This document shows positions 53,744-62,845 of a stretch of 64,000 nucleotides of DNA, piece after piece (the stretch's first letter is position 1; the number at the start of each line of letters is the position of its first letter). The stretch is taken from positions 117,443-181,442 of the forward strand of contig CAWBCR010000014.1 in the NCBI GenBank assembly GCA_963787375.1, given 5' to 3'. The notes beneath the pieces were generated by a model. The model ran no database searches and was not told where the DNA came from. It saw only the letters and a list, made by a program, of their open reading frames with translations. A program made the translations under genes and the position numbers. This stretch comes from CAWBCR01 sp963787375. GTDB lineage: Bacteria > Chloroflexota > Anaerolineae > Aggregatilineales > UBA3940.

Positions 53744-54726
53744 CTACGGCACCAGCGAGTAGTGGCCGTCGGCGGGCAGGAAGGAGTACGTCTGGCCGCC
53801 CAGTTCTGCGCGGACCACCCAGTCGAATGAGCCGGGCACACCGACATCGGTGGGACTGAGGACGATGTCCACGTTCGGGCCGGCGACCTTGATGTCGAGG
53901 AAGTAGAACGGATCGCCGAGCGTGCCGTCAGCCGCCACGCTGCGCACGGTGCCCACCCACACGTCATTCTCGAAGCGGATCGTGACCCGCTTGTCGACGC
54001 CGATATCATGCAGCGGAAGGCCGGTCGTCGGGTCACGGTCGGTGTCGAGCGACCACACGTAGACCAGCCCATCGGGCGGCGGGTTGGGGATCGCCTGCGC
54101 GGTGCGCAGGGTCAGATCGATCCGTCCGTTCTGATCGATGACCGCCCCAGCCGAGTCAAGCTGGCGGAAATCGGTAGCCGGGGCCGGGCTGGGTGCGGGC
54201 GTGGGCAGCGGCGTGGCCGTCGGCGCGGGGGTGGGGGTGGGCGTGATCTGCGCGATGAAGGCCGCTGTGGCAGTCGTGTCGAACACGGCCTGCGCCGCGG
54301 CGGTGTTGATCGCGTCGGCGGTGGCGGTGGCGTTGGCGTCTTCGGCGTTGGCCGTCGCGCTGGACGCCGCGATGGCGTTGCGGGTGGCGACGAAGGCATC
54401 CTGATCGGCGCGGACGGAGTCCAGCGTGGCCTGGATGCTGTCTCGCAGCGCGTCGTTAGCCTGCTGTGTCTGCTGGTTCGCCGAGCGCTGCGCGTCGAGC
54501 GCGATCGAGGTCAGTTGAAGCTCGGCGTTGTTCTTGTCGTTTTGCAGCGCGACCATTGTCGCCAGCACGTTTTGCTCTGAAAGGCTGGACGTGTCCGGCT
54601 TGATCACGCCGGGCAGGTCCTTGATAAAGAAGCCAATGATGCCCAATACCAGGCTGACGACCGTCAGGTAGGTGATGATCGTCGCCAGGTCTGGCTTTTC
54701 TTTTTCTGCTTCTGCTGCTCCGCCAT
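53744..54726 (-). CDS. Membrane-anchored protein with Ala/Thr-rich coiled stalk and C-terminal beta domain (probable frameshift at the start)
   Basis: About 327 residues. One membrane helix near the N-terminus (LATIITYLTVVSLVLGIIGFF), a helical stalk rich in Gln/Ala/Asn (about 60-160), a Pro/Thr linker (TPTPTPAPTATPLPTPAP) and a C-terminal beta-rich domain (GRIDLTLRTAQAIPNPPP; DGLVYVWSLDTDRDPTTG). Calcium-type Asp clusters occur in the last domain. The best ribosome site (AGGGGG) precedes an ATG at 54726 in another frame (MAEQQKQKKK); an A-run error near 54690-54712 would join it to KPDLATIITYL. A start at 54781 in the main frame lacks a ribosome site. Function unknown. Confidence 0.6.
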
Positions 54727-54890
54727 GCTTCCCCCTGACTGCGTGTGCGCGCGATGCAGCATTGTAACCCACACATGCCATGAGAACAAAAGTCAGGACG
54801 GGTGCTTGTCAGATCAGGCCCACACCAGATAACATAGCAGGGAACGTCGGCGCAGGCTGCTGTGGATCGACCGGGGTCAGGAAGACGGTT

Positions 54891-56248
54891 ATGCGAAAGT
54901 TCAGGTTCTTCGCCATGATGCTCGGAGTGGTCGTGTTGCTGGCCGGGTGTGGCCTGCTGTCGCCCGGCAGCGCCGTGCCGCAGACCGCGACGCCGCCCCC
55001 CACGTCGACCTCAATCGGGGTCGCGCCGGGCGGCACGCCGGTCGCGACGCCCGGCACGCCCGCGCCCGGCGTGGAGCCCACACCTGAACCGGGGCCGATG
55101 GTGCTGACGGTATGGACCGACGTGGCGCTGTCGCCCTCCACCGACACGCCGGGTGGCCAGGCGCTGCTGGACCAGCTCACCGCGTTTGACAGCGCCTATC
55201 CCGATATCCGGGTCCAGATCGCTTCCAAGCTGTCGAGCGGGCCGGGCAGCATTCTGTCGTACCTGCGCAGCGCGCCGCCGGTCGCGCCCGGCGTGGTGCC
55301 CGATCTCGGCGCTGATGGATCGCGACGGGCTGGTGCAGGCCGCGCACGACAGTCTGATTGTCCCGATTGGCCCGCTGCTCGAACTCGTCGCAGCTTGCCG
55401 ACCTGTTCCCGGTGGCGGTCGATCTGGGCACGGTCGACCAGACGCTGGTCGGGCTGCCCTACGTGCTTCAAACCCAGCACGTCGCCTACCGCGATACGCT
55501 GTTCCAGGACGCGCCGAACTCCTTTGCCGCCGTCCTGAAAAGCCCGGTGCCCTACATCTTCCCGGCGGGGACGCTCGGTGTGGTGAACCGTACCACGCTG
55601 ACCCAGTACATGGCCGATGGCGGCACGCTGGTCGACGAGAACGGCGCGGCGCACATCGACACGGTCGCGCTGACCGACGTGCTGAGCTTCTACGGCGATG
55701 CGCGCACCGCGGGTGTTATCGATCCGGCACTGTTCCAGCTTACCGACCCTGCCGACAGTTGGACGCAGTATAAGACCCGGCAGGCGGGGCTGGCCGCCGT
55801 CACCTCGACGGCCTACCTGGCCGACCGCAGCGCGCTGCGCAGTACCGGCGTCACCTGGACGCCGACGCTGACCGGCGACCCCTACGCACTGGTGACGGGC
55901 TGGTCATGGGTCATCACCACACAGGACCCTGAGCGGCAGGCGGCGGCGCTGTCGCTGGTGGCTTACCTGATGAACCCCGCCAGCCAGGGCGCGTTCACCC
56001 AGGCGGCGGGCTGGCTGCCATCGCAGCAGGGCGCGCTGGCGGTGTGGGGCGACAGCGACCCCTACTCCGCCTTCGGCAAAGAACTGCTGCTGCATGCGGT
56101 GCTGCTGCCCGACGCCAGCGTGCGATCCGCGTCGGGCACGGCGATACAGGACGCGCTCGAAGCGGTGCTGCTCAACGGCGTGTCGCCCTTCCAGGCCGCC
56201 AGCGAGGCGGCGCAGAAGATCAACCCGCCCACAGCCGGGAACCCGTAG
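54891..56248 (+). CDS. ABC-type sugar solute-binding lipoprotein (two frameshifts)
   Basis: About 452 residues restored. Lipobox VVLLAGC, then a Pro/Thr/Gly linker and a family-1 extracellular solute-binding fold (VLTVWTDVALSPSTDTPGG; FDSAYPDIRVQIASKL; LVAYLMNPASQGAFTQAAG WLPSQ). The frame shifts near 55305-55315 (to LMDRDGLVQAAHDSL) and near 55385-55395 (to SQLADLFPVAVDLG). WLPS followed by a Gly-rich turn and a terminal helix match sugar-binding ABC receptors. No permease or ATPase gene is next to it. Start at 54891 after AGGAAGA. Confidence 0.75.
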
Positions 56249-56389
56249 CGCGCAAAATGCGAACGAAGTCAGCGACAGGGTCGGGCCCTCCCTGCACACA
56301 GCCCGACTTTGGCCTATACTGGGGCTGTCGACGCGCGCCATCCGCCCGGCAGTCAGGCGCACCGGGATTGCCACAGTCGAGGAGCCACG

Positions 56390-57721
56390 ATGTTACGCCG
56401 CAGCTACATGCAAACCGAACCCCCTGACCTGCCCTTCGCAGACCATGAGAAACACATCCGGGCGCTGATCGACGTGGCCATGCAGGCCGCCGACCCGGCG
56501 CGCGCGCTCGAATCGAATTGGCCGCTGGCGATAGCTGAAGCCCGGAACATCACCGTGGTGGGGGCCGGCAAGGCCGCGCTGGAGATGTCGCTGAGCCTGG
56601 ATAAGCTGTGCGGCGACCGCATCGTGAGGGGCGTGGTGGCCGTCGTGCCGGAGCGGCTGGAACGGCTGGCCGCGAGGCCGGCGAAGGTCGAGGCGCTGCC
56701 GGTAGCGCACCCCCTGCCCGACGCGCGCAACGTGCAGGCCGCGCAGGCCATCGCCGATGCGGCGCGGGCGGCAGGCAAGGGCGACACGCTAATCGCGTTG
56801 ATCTCCGGTGGCGGCTCGGCGATGCTGACGCTGCCCGCCGAAGGGCTGACGCTCGACGACCTGCGGGCCATCGCCGATGCGCTGATGAAGGCCGGCGCGC
56901 CCATCGAGGCGCTGAACAAGGTGCGCAAGCACTGCGAGCAACTCAAGGGCGGTGGGCTGGCGCGGCTGGGTTACCCGGCCAAGGTGTGGGCCTTCATCCT
57001 CTCCGACGTGGTGGGCGATCCGCTCGACGTGATCGCCTCTGGCCCTACCGCCGCCGACCCGACCACCTATCAGGATGCGCTCGACGTGCTGAAATATTAC
57101 AACCTGCTCGACGAAGTTCCTGCCGTGCGCGCGCACCTGGAAAAGGGCGCTGCTGGCGACCTGCCGGAGACGGTCAAGCCCGGCGACGAGGCGCTGACAC
57201 ACGTCGTCAACATGCTGATCGGCAGCAACCGGCTGGCGCTCGAAGCGGTCCGCAGGCACGCCATCGAGAGCGGCTGGAAAGTCACTGGCTTCGAGTTTGG
57301 CGTGCAGGGCGAGGCGCGCATCGTGGGCATGCAGCTTGCGCTGATGTCGCAGGACATCCGCCAGCGGCCCGACCGCCCGGCCTGCTACCTGATGGGCGGC
57401 GAGACGACCGTCACCGTGCATGGCACCGGACGCGGCGGGCGCAATCAGGAACTGGCGCTGGCAGCGGCCATTACCCTCGACGGCGTGGAGGGCATCGCGG
57501 TGGCCTCGTTCGCCACCGACGGCGTCGACGGGCAGAGCACCGCCGCTGGCGCGATGGTCACCGGGCAGACCTGCGCGCAGGGCCGCGCGCTGGGCCTCGA
57601 CGCGGAAGCGTACCTCAACAACAACGACAGCAATACCTACTTCCAGAAGGTCGGCGGCCTGATCGAGCTGGGCCCCACCGGGACCAATGTCAACGACATC
57701 ATGCTGTCGCTGGTGTATTAG
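56390..57721 (+). CDS. Glycerate 2-kinase (GckA/MOFRL family)
   Basis: 443 residues, ATP-dependent glycerate kinase that makes 2-phosphoglycerate from glycerate. Diagnostic motifs are VVGAGKAALEMS near residue 55, the phosphate loop LISGGGSAML near 140, LSDVVGDPLDVIASGPT near 205-225 and the C-terminal MOFRL domain (CYLMGGETTVTVHGTGRGGR; SFATDGVDGQSTAAGAMV). The frame is intact and the length normal. Start at 56390 follows GAGGAG; the frame is open upstream without a ribosome site. It would feed glycerate or hydroxypyruvate carbon into lower glycolysis. Confidence 0.92.
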   Translation: MLRRSYMQTEPPDLPFADHEKHIRALIDVAMQAADPARALESNWPLAIAEARNITVVGAGKAALEMSLSLDKLCGDRIVRGVVAVVPERLERLAARPAKVEALPVAHPLPDARNVQAAQAIADAARAAGKGDTLIALISGGGSAMLTLPAEGLTLDDLRAIADALMKAGAPIEALNKVRKHCEQLKGGGLARLGYPAKVWAFILSDVVGDPLDVIASGPTAADPTTYQDALDVLKYYNLLDEVPAVRAHLEKGAAGDLPETVKPGDEALTHVVNMLIGSNRLALEAVRRHAIESGWKVTGFEFGVQGEARIVGMQLALMSQDIRQRPDRPACYLMGGETTVTVHGTGRGGRNQELALAAAITLDGVEGIAVASFATDGVDGQSTAAGAMVTGQTCAQGRALGLDAEAYLNNNDSNTYFQKVGGLIELGPTGTNVNDIMLSLVY

Positions 57722-57732
57722 GAAGAGGACTG

Positions 57733-57828
57733 ACCGCAAAGTCGCGAAGGGCAGATCCCGCTGCGCCCTCTGCGCTCTCCGCGGTTGATCTTGTCTTTCT
57801 TCCTTTGCTTTCTTTGCGCCTTTGCGGT
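57733..57828. repeat. Intergenic inverted-repeat element with CCGCAAAG ends
   Basis: A 96-nt element fills most of the gap after the glycerate kinase gene. Its ends ACCGCAAAGTCGCGAAG and CTTTGCGCCTTTGCGGT are inverted repeats with 15 of 17 positions matching. An inner CTCTGCGCTCTCCGCGGTT repeats the theme. Such CCGCAAAGGCGCAAAG-type elements are common in intergenic DNA of several phyla; a MITE- or REP-like origin is inferred. Confidence 0.5.
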
Positions 57829-57872
57829 GATGGGGGTTGCCTCACCTCACATCCTCATGTTACACTGGCCGC

Positions 57873-58667
57873 ATGGACGATCAAACACCGCTCTCAAGAC
57901 GGCAGTTTCTCACTGCGACCGCGCTGGCCGGGGCCGGGCTGCTGATCCCGCGCAGCGCGCAGGCCGCGCTGGTCGCGCGCAGCTATGTGCTGTGCCCCAT
58001 CCTGATGTACCACTACATCAGCGATCCCCCGGCAGACGCCGACGCCGTCCGCCGTGACCTGTCAGTTGGCCCGGACATGTTCCGCCAGCAGGTAGCGGCG
58101 GTCAAGGAGCAGGGCTTCACGTCCATCACCATGGCCCAGCTTTACGACGGCCTGGTCAATGGCGCGGACCTGCCCACCAGGCCGATTGTCTTCACCTTCG
58201 ATGATGGCTACGCCGACGCCTACCAGTTCGCCACGCCCATCCTGGCCGAGCAGGGCATGACCGGCACGTTCTTCGTCATCAGCGGGATGGTCGAGCAGCC
58301 GGGCTACCTGACGTGGGGGCAGGTCGCGGAGATGCACGGCGCGGGGATGGAGATCGGCAACCACACGGTGTCGCACCCCAACCTGGCCTATCTCACCGCC
58401 GAGCAGCAGACGGCGGAGATCGAGGGCTGCGCGGCGGCGATTGCGTCGGTGCTGGGCGTGCGTCCGGCCTTCTTCTGCTACCCACTGGGCCGCTACAGCT
58501 ACACCACCATCCGCATTGTCCGCGAGACCGGCCACCTGGCGGCGGTCACCATCAGCGACGGCACCGTGCAGTACAGCCGCTACCCGTACACCCTGCGCCG
58601 GGCGCGGGTGCGCGGCACCACCTCGCTGTATTCGTTCAACTGGCTGATCACCCGGACGGCGTGGTAG
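57873..58667 (+). CDS. Tat-exported polysaccharide deacetylase (NodB family)
   Basis: 264 residues. N-terminal twin-arginine signal (SRRQFLTATALAGAG), then a carbohydrate esterase 4 domain: FTFDDGYAD (catalytic Asp and metal Asp), NHTVSHPNL (metal His pair), FFCYPLGRYS (motif 3) and a C-terminal TISDG segment. It removes N- or O-acetyl groups from chitin, peptidoglycan or exopolysaccharide; the substrate is not clear. Start at 57873 (MDDQTP) fits the Tat signal; the upstream ATG at 57837 lies in the flanking repeat. Confidence 0.88.
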   Translation: MDDQTPLSRRQFLTATALAGAGLLIPRSAQAALVARSYVLCPILMYHYISDPPADADAVRRDLSVGPDMFRQQVAAVKEQGFTSITMAQLYDGLVNGADLPTRPIVFTFDDGYADAYQFATPILAEQGMTGTFFVISGMVEQPGYLTWGQVAEMHGAGMEIGNHTVSHPNLAYLTAEQQTAEIEGCAAAIASVLGVRPAFFCYPLGRYSYTTIRIVRETGHLAAVTISDGTVQYSRYPYTLRRARVRGTTSLYSFNWLITRTAW

Positions 58668-58746
58668 GCCGCTATCGGCTTATCGTAACGCGAATCCTGG
58701 GACCATTCTGTGACATTTGGGGTGTGACAATAACCCGGCAGCGCAG

Positions 58747-58773
58747 CCAGCCGTCAGCCCGACGGCTGGTTTT
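58747..58773 (+). terminator. Terminator of the deacetylase gene, overlapping the end of the convergent GT2 gene
   Basis: Perfect 9-bp stem CCAGCCGTC / GACGGCTGG with loop AGCCC, followed by TTTT. Most of it lies inside the last codons of the minus-strand gene that ends at 58754. Confidence 0.7.
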
Positions 58774-59560
58774 CTGTTTGCGCGGCGGCTTCGGCCTGTT
58801 CTTCGGCAGACAGGCGGCGCTTGAAGCGCAGGAGATGGCGCAGATAGTAGATCGAATCTTTGATCGGCTTGACCGTCGAGGTCTTGTCGGCGCGGCGGCG
58901 GAACAGCACCGCCACCTCGGCCACGCGGTAGCCGGCGCGCTTGGCGTAGGTGATGATCTCCGTGTCCCAGAACCAGTGCTGATCGTGAACGCGCGGCAGG
59001 ATGTCGAGCAGCGCCGCCCGCGAGAAAAACTTGTAGCCCGATTCGCTGTCGCCCAGGTTGTGGTTGAGGAAGCGGTGCACGATCAACTGGTAGCCCCGGC
59101 TGAGGAACGCGCGGAAGATGTGCAGCCAGGTGACGGCCTCGTAGAAGCGGTGCCCCACCACCACGTCGGCCTCGCCGCGCAGGATGGGCCGCACGCACGA
59201 CGGGATGTAGTGCGGCTGCACCTCCAGGTCGATGTCGATGAAGCCGACCACGCGCCCGCGCGCGGCGCGCATCCCGTCGCTGACGGCCCCGCCGCGCCCG
59301 GTGTTCTCGTCGTGAAAGACCGTGCGCAGCGGGCGGTCGGGGTTGGCCGCGATGATCTGCGCGATCAGGTCGCGGGTGTTGTCGCGGCTGTTGTCGTCGA
59401 CGAACACGATCTCGTAGCTGTACACCCAGTCGTCGAGCACGTCGAAGATCTTCTGGATGCTGTCTGTGATGTGCTCCGACTCGTCATAGCAGGCCAGCAC
59501 GAGGCTGAGGTCACAGGTTGGCGGTTGCTCTGAAGGCGTCACAGTGTTTCCCGAATTCAT
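58754..59560 (-). CDS. GT2-family glycosyltransferase (dolichyl-phosphate mannosyltransferase-like)
   Basis: 268 residues of GT-A fold: LSLVLACYDESEHI at the start, IVFVDDNSRDNTRD (nucleotide site), NTGRGGAVSDGMRAARG, GFIDIDLEVQP (metal-binding DxD) and GSESGYKFF-like acceptor region (SESGYKFFSRAALLDI). No membrane helix at the C-terminus. Enzymes of this group transfer a sugar to a polyprenyl phosphate, which would supply the GT-C-like proteins nearby. The gene is 12 nt downstream of the methyltransferase and probably co-transcribed. Confidence 0.85.
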   Translation of the reverse strand: MNSGNTVTPSEQPPTCDLSLVLACYDESEHITDSIQKIFDVLDDWVYSYEIVFVDDNSRDNTRDLIAQIIAANPDRPLRTVFHDENTGRGGAVSDGMRAARGRVVGFIDIDLEVQPHYIPSCVRPILRGEADVVVGHRFYEAVTWLHIFRAFLSRGYQLIVHRFLNHNLGDSESGYKFFSRAALLDILPRVHDQHWFWDTEIITYAKRAGYRVAEVAVLFRRRADKTSTVKPIKDSIYYLRHLLRFKRRLSAEEQAEAAAQTENQPSG

Positions 59561-59572
59561 AACCTGCCGGCG

Positions 59573-60313
59573 CTAACCGTGCCGGTAGGCGGCCACGCAC
59601 ATCCATGCCCGGCGTCCCAGCCACGGGGCCGCGCCGATCAGCGCCGCGTCGAGCCGCTGCGTGGCGCGCACCAGCCCGCCCAGCGCGCCGTCGGGGTCGA
59701 GGCTGGACAGCCCGACCGACAGCAGGTAGAACTCGCGGTGCTCGTAGGCGGCGAAGTGGCGGGCCATCCTTGCGAAGGTCGGCAGCGTCAGGTAGCGCGG
59801 GCGGGTGCTGCGGTAGTGCGAGAACACCCGGTACAGCGCCACCAGCGGGTTGCCCGCCAGCGGCTCGACGAACACCGCGCGCCCGCCGGGGCGCAGCGTG
59901 CGCGCCGACTCGCGGGCGATGGCTTCCACGTCGACGTGCATCAGCGTCGTCTCGGCGGTCACCCGGTCGACGCTGGCATCGGCCAGCGCCAGGCGCTCGC
60001 CGTTCATCATCAGTGGCACGATGCGCTCGGCTAGCCCCTCGGCCTGAGCGCGCGCGGCCAGCCGCATGAGCGCCACGCGTGAGAAGTCGGCGGCGTACAC
60101 CGTCGCGCCCTGGCGGGCCATCTCGACCGTCTGGTCGCCCGCGCCGGGGCCGATCTCCAGCACGCGCAGCCCGTTCAGATCGCCCATCTGCTGTGCGGCG
60201 AAATCGCGGCAGGCAGCCTGAAACCGGCGGCGGCGCAGGTTCTCCTGCCCGCCGGTGTCGTCCTGCTGCCAGACGTGATCGTAAAACGTGCGCAGTGCTT
60301 CCGGGTTCGACAT
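59573..60313 (-). CDS. SAM-dependent methyltransferase
   Basis: 246 residues, class I Rossmann methyltransferase. Motif I VLEIGPGAGDQTVEMA (about 53-68), YAADFSRVAL (acidic strand 2), and the post-motif segment VDRVTAETTLMHV. The substrate is unknown; the operon with a GT2 gene suggests sugar or lipid modification. Start at 60313 (MSNPEAL) follows GGAGAC; the upstream ATG at 60325 would overlap that site. Confidence 0.8.
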   Translation of the reverse strand: MSNPEALRTFYDHVWQQDDTGGQENLRRRRFQAACRDFAAQQMGDLNGLRVLEIGPGAGDQTVEMARQGATVYAADFSRVALMRLAARAQAEGLAERIVPLMMNGERLALADASVDRVTAETTLMHVDVEAIARESARTLRPGGRAVFVEPLAGNPLVALYRVFSHYRSTRPRYLTLPTFARMARHFAAYEHREFYLLSVGLSSLDPDGALGGLVRATQRLDAALIGAAPWLGRRAWMCVAAYRHG

Positions 60314-60389
60314 GTGTCTCCGCATTGGGCCGCCAGAATCTGCGCCATCTTACCGCATCGGGCGCGGGCGCGGCAAACGGGGCCGTGTC

Positions 60390-60461
60390 CCCTCACCCCC
60401 TGGACCTGCCCACAGGGCAGGTCGTCTTCCCTCTCTCCCCCGCTTCGCGGGGCGAGGGGAC
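60390..60461. repeat. Intergenic palindromic repeat, CCTCACCCCC type (second copy) and a neighbouring hairpin
   Basis: CCTCACCCCCTG, a CCTGCCC-ACA-GGGCAGG hairpin, then CCCTCTCTCCCCCG-CTTCG-CGGGGCGAGGGG. The outline matches 32705-32766 on the other strand. A further hairpin follows at 60497-60540 (CCCTTCCCCCC / GGGGGAAAGGG around AGCC-GCA-GGCT). The 268-nt gap 60326-60593 holds no coding signal. Confidence 0.5.
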
Positions 60462-60593
60462 AAGCCCGCCCTGACTTTAATGCCTCTCTGTGCGCTCCCT
60501 TCCCCCCAGCAGCCGCAGGCTGCGTCCGTGGGGGAAAGGGACGGGGATGGGGGGTGTCGACGGATCGCCCCCTTCGCGATAAGCTAGGGGCGT

Positions 60594-62845
60594 TTGACAG
60601 GCCGCTCAGCCAGAGGACTGCATGACGCCGACCGCATCCCCCGAACCACTGAGACCCTCACGCTGCGCGGCGAGCGCTGGATCGTGACCGGCGTCGCCGT
60701 CGCGTTCGTGCTGCTGGCGATTGTCTTCAGCCTGGGCCCGATCTTCGAGGGCCCTGACGAGCTGCACCACTACCGCTACGTGCGAGTGGCCTACAACCGC
60801 GCGCTGCCCGACCCGGCGGGGACCATCGGCGGGGAGGACCACCAGCCGCCGCTGTACTACCTGCTCAACGTGCCGGTGCTGCTGGCCGCCGACGACGTGG
60901 GCTTCCATTCCTTCGAGGCCGACGCCAACCCGTATCGCGGCTACGCCTTTACCGACGTAGGCCACGACAACAAGCTGGTCAACCTGCACAGCCGCCCGGC
61001 GGAGGCGTTCCCGTGGCACGGCGTGGCGCTGGCCGTCCACCTGATGCGTTTCATCGCCGTGGCGCTGGGGCTGGTGACGGCGCTGATCAGTTACCGCGCG
61101 CTGCGCGAAGTGTGGCCGCGCCGCCCCGACCTGCGCCTGCTGGGGCTGGGGATCGTCGCCTTCTGGCCGCAGTTTGTGTACATGACCAGCCTCGTCAACC
61201 GCGACGCGCTGACGCTGCCGCTGGCGGCCCTCGCGATCTGGCTGATGCTGCGCTGGGTGCGGCGCGGGCCGTCGCTCAGGCTGGCCGTCGGGCTGGGCGT
61301 GGTGCTCGGCGCGGCGATGATCACCAAGGTGTATCTGGGCTTTCTGGCGCTGCCGATGGGCCTCGCCATCTTCATGGACTTCAAGCGGTCGTGGCGCTTG
61401 GGCGCGCTGATCCTGGCGCTGGTGGCGCTGATCGCGGGCTGGTGGTACGCCCGCAACTGGATCGTGTACGGCGACCCGCTGCTGGTGAAGGCGGTGGAGA
61501 TCACCTGGCCGGAGGAGGTCATCGCCCCGGCCAGGCGCACCTGGGCCAACACCGCCGCGCGCCTGCCCTACGTCTACGACTCGTTCTGGGCGCGCTTTGG
61601 CAATGGGCTGGTGCCGGTGGCGGGTTGGCTGTTCCGCTTCTTTGACGCGATCACGCTGCTGTCGCTGGGCGGGCTGATTGTTGGCGCAGTGCGCGCCTTC
61701 CGCAAACACGTCGCCCCGCTCGATCTGAAGCTGGCGGGCATCGTCGGTGCGGCGATGCTGGGCGCGCTGGGCCTCGTGCTGTGGTCGACCATTACGCTGT
61801 GGTCGGGCAACCAGGGGCGCTACCTGCTGGCTGCGATGCCGGTGCTGGGCGCAATCGGCGCGTTTGGCCTGGAGGGCTGGACGCCGCGCCGCATCCGCCT
61901 GCCCGTCGCACTGAGCGGCGCGCTGCTGATGGCCGCTGCCTGCACCATCAGCCTGTTTGGCTTCTTCCTGCCAGCCTACCACGTGTGGCCGGTCCCGGCC
62001 CACATCGCCAACCCGGTGACCTACCGCTATGGCGACGCGGCCACGCTGATCGGCACCGACACGGCGCAGGTCACGGCCAGGCCCGGCCAGACGGTGCGCC
62101 TGACGCTGTACTGGCAGGCCATCGCCCCCACCGATCAGCGGCTGCTGGCCTACCTGCACAGTGTCGATTTAACAATCGTGCGGCGCGACAGCCTGACCGG
62201 CCTCGGCGCGCTGTTCTCTACCGACTGGCGGCCCGGCGAGCGCTGGGCGGAGAACTGGGTGCTGATCATCCCGCCTGACGCCGAGCCGCAGCGTGTCTAT
62301 TCGCTGGTGGCGGGCCTGTACGACCCGCAGGCGGACGCCAACCTGCCGATCACCGGCGCGGACGGCAGCCCGGCGACTCCGGTCGTGGCCCGGCTGGCGA
62401 TTGCCGGTCCGGCCAGTGACATGCAGCCCGCCACCACCTTTGGCGGCGCGATTGGCCTCGGTGCGCCAACCGTCACCCGCAGCGGCGATACGCTGACGGT
62501 GTGCTTGCCGTGGAAGTCGCTCAAGCCGGTGCCGGTCGATTATCATGTGTTTGTGCACGTCAGCGGGCCGGATGGGCAGCCGCTCGCGCAGCACGACGGC
62601 GAGCCAAAGGACGGCCAGTATCCCACCGGCGCATGGACGCCCGGCGAGCAGATCGACGACTGCGTGGCGGTCGACGCGACAACCGTGCCGCCGTCCGGCT
62701 ACACGGTCGGCGTGGGGCTGTACGATCTGGCGACAACGTGCGCCTGCCGGCGGTCGACGCGCAGGGCAGTCGCCTGCCCGACGACACGCTGGTGATTACG
62801 CCCGACAGAGGCTGTAGATTATATGAACGCAGCCAGCATCCCTAA
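60594..62845 (+). CDS. DUF2142/GT-C-like membrane protein, copy 1 (one or two frameshifts)
   Basis: About 750 residues. A membrane helix near the N-terminus leads to the conserved loop FEGPDELHHYRYVRVAY with the DE typical of GT-C-like proteins, then HQPPLYYLLNVPVLL and about ten more helices (IVAFWPQFVYMTSLVNRDALTLPL). The last ~250 residues are soluble beta-sandwich regions (VTARPGQTVRLTLYWQAIAP; CLPWKSLKPVPVDYHVFVH). The C-terminal frame shifts near 62733 (GDNVRLPAVDAQGSRLPDD follows). The start is uncertain: a TTG at 60594 is in frame, while an ATG at 60620 with AGAGGA upstream is in another frame. The end overlaps copy 2 by 23 nt. Confidence 0.75.

Noticed and set aside
56608..57945. 445-codon frame overlapping the glycerate kinase gene on the same strand
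   Set aside because: The kinase frame carries all GckA/MOFRL motifs; the other frame is Arg/Gly/Ala-rich with no domain.
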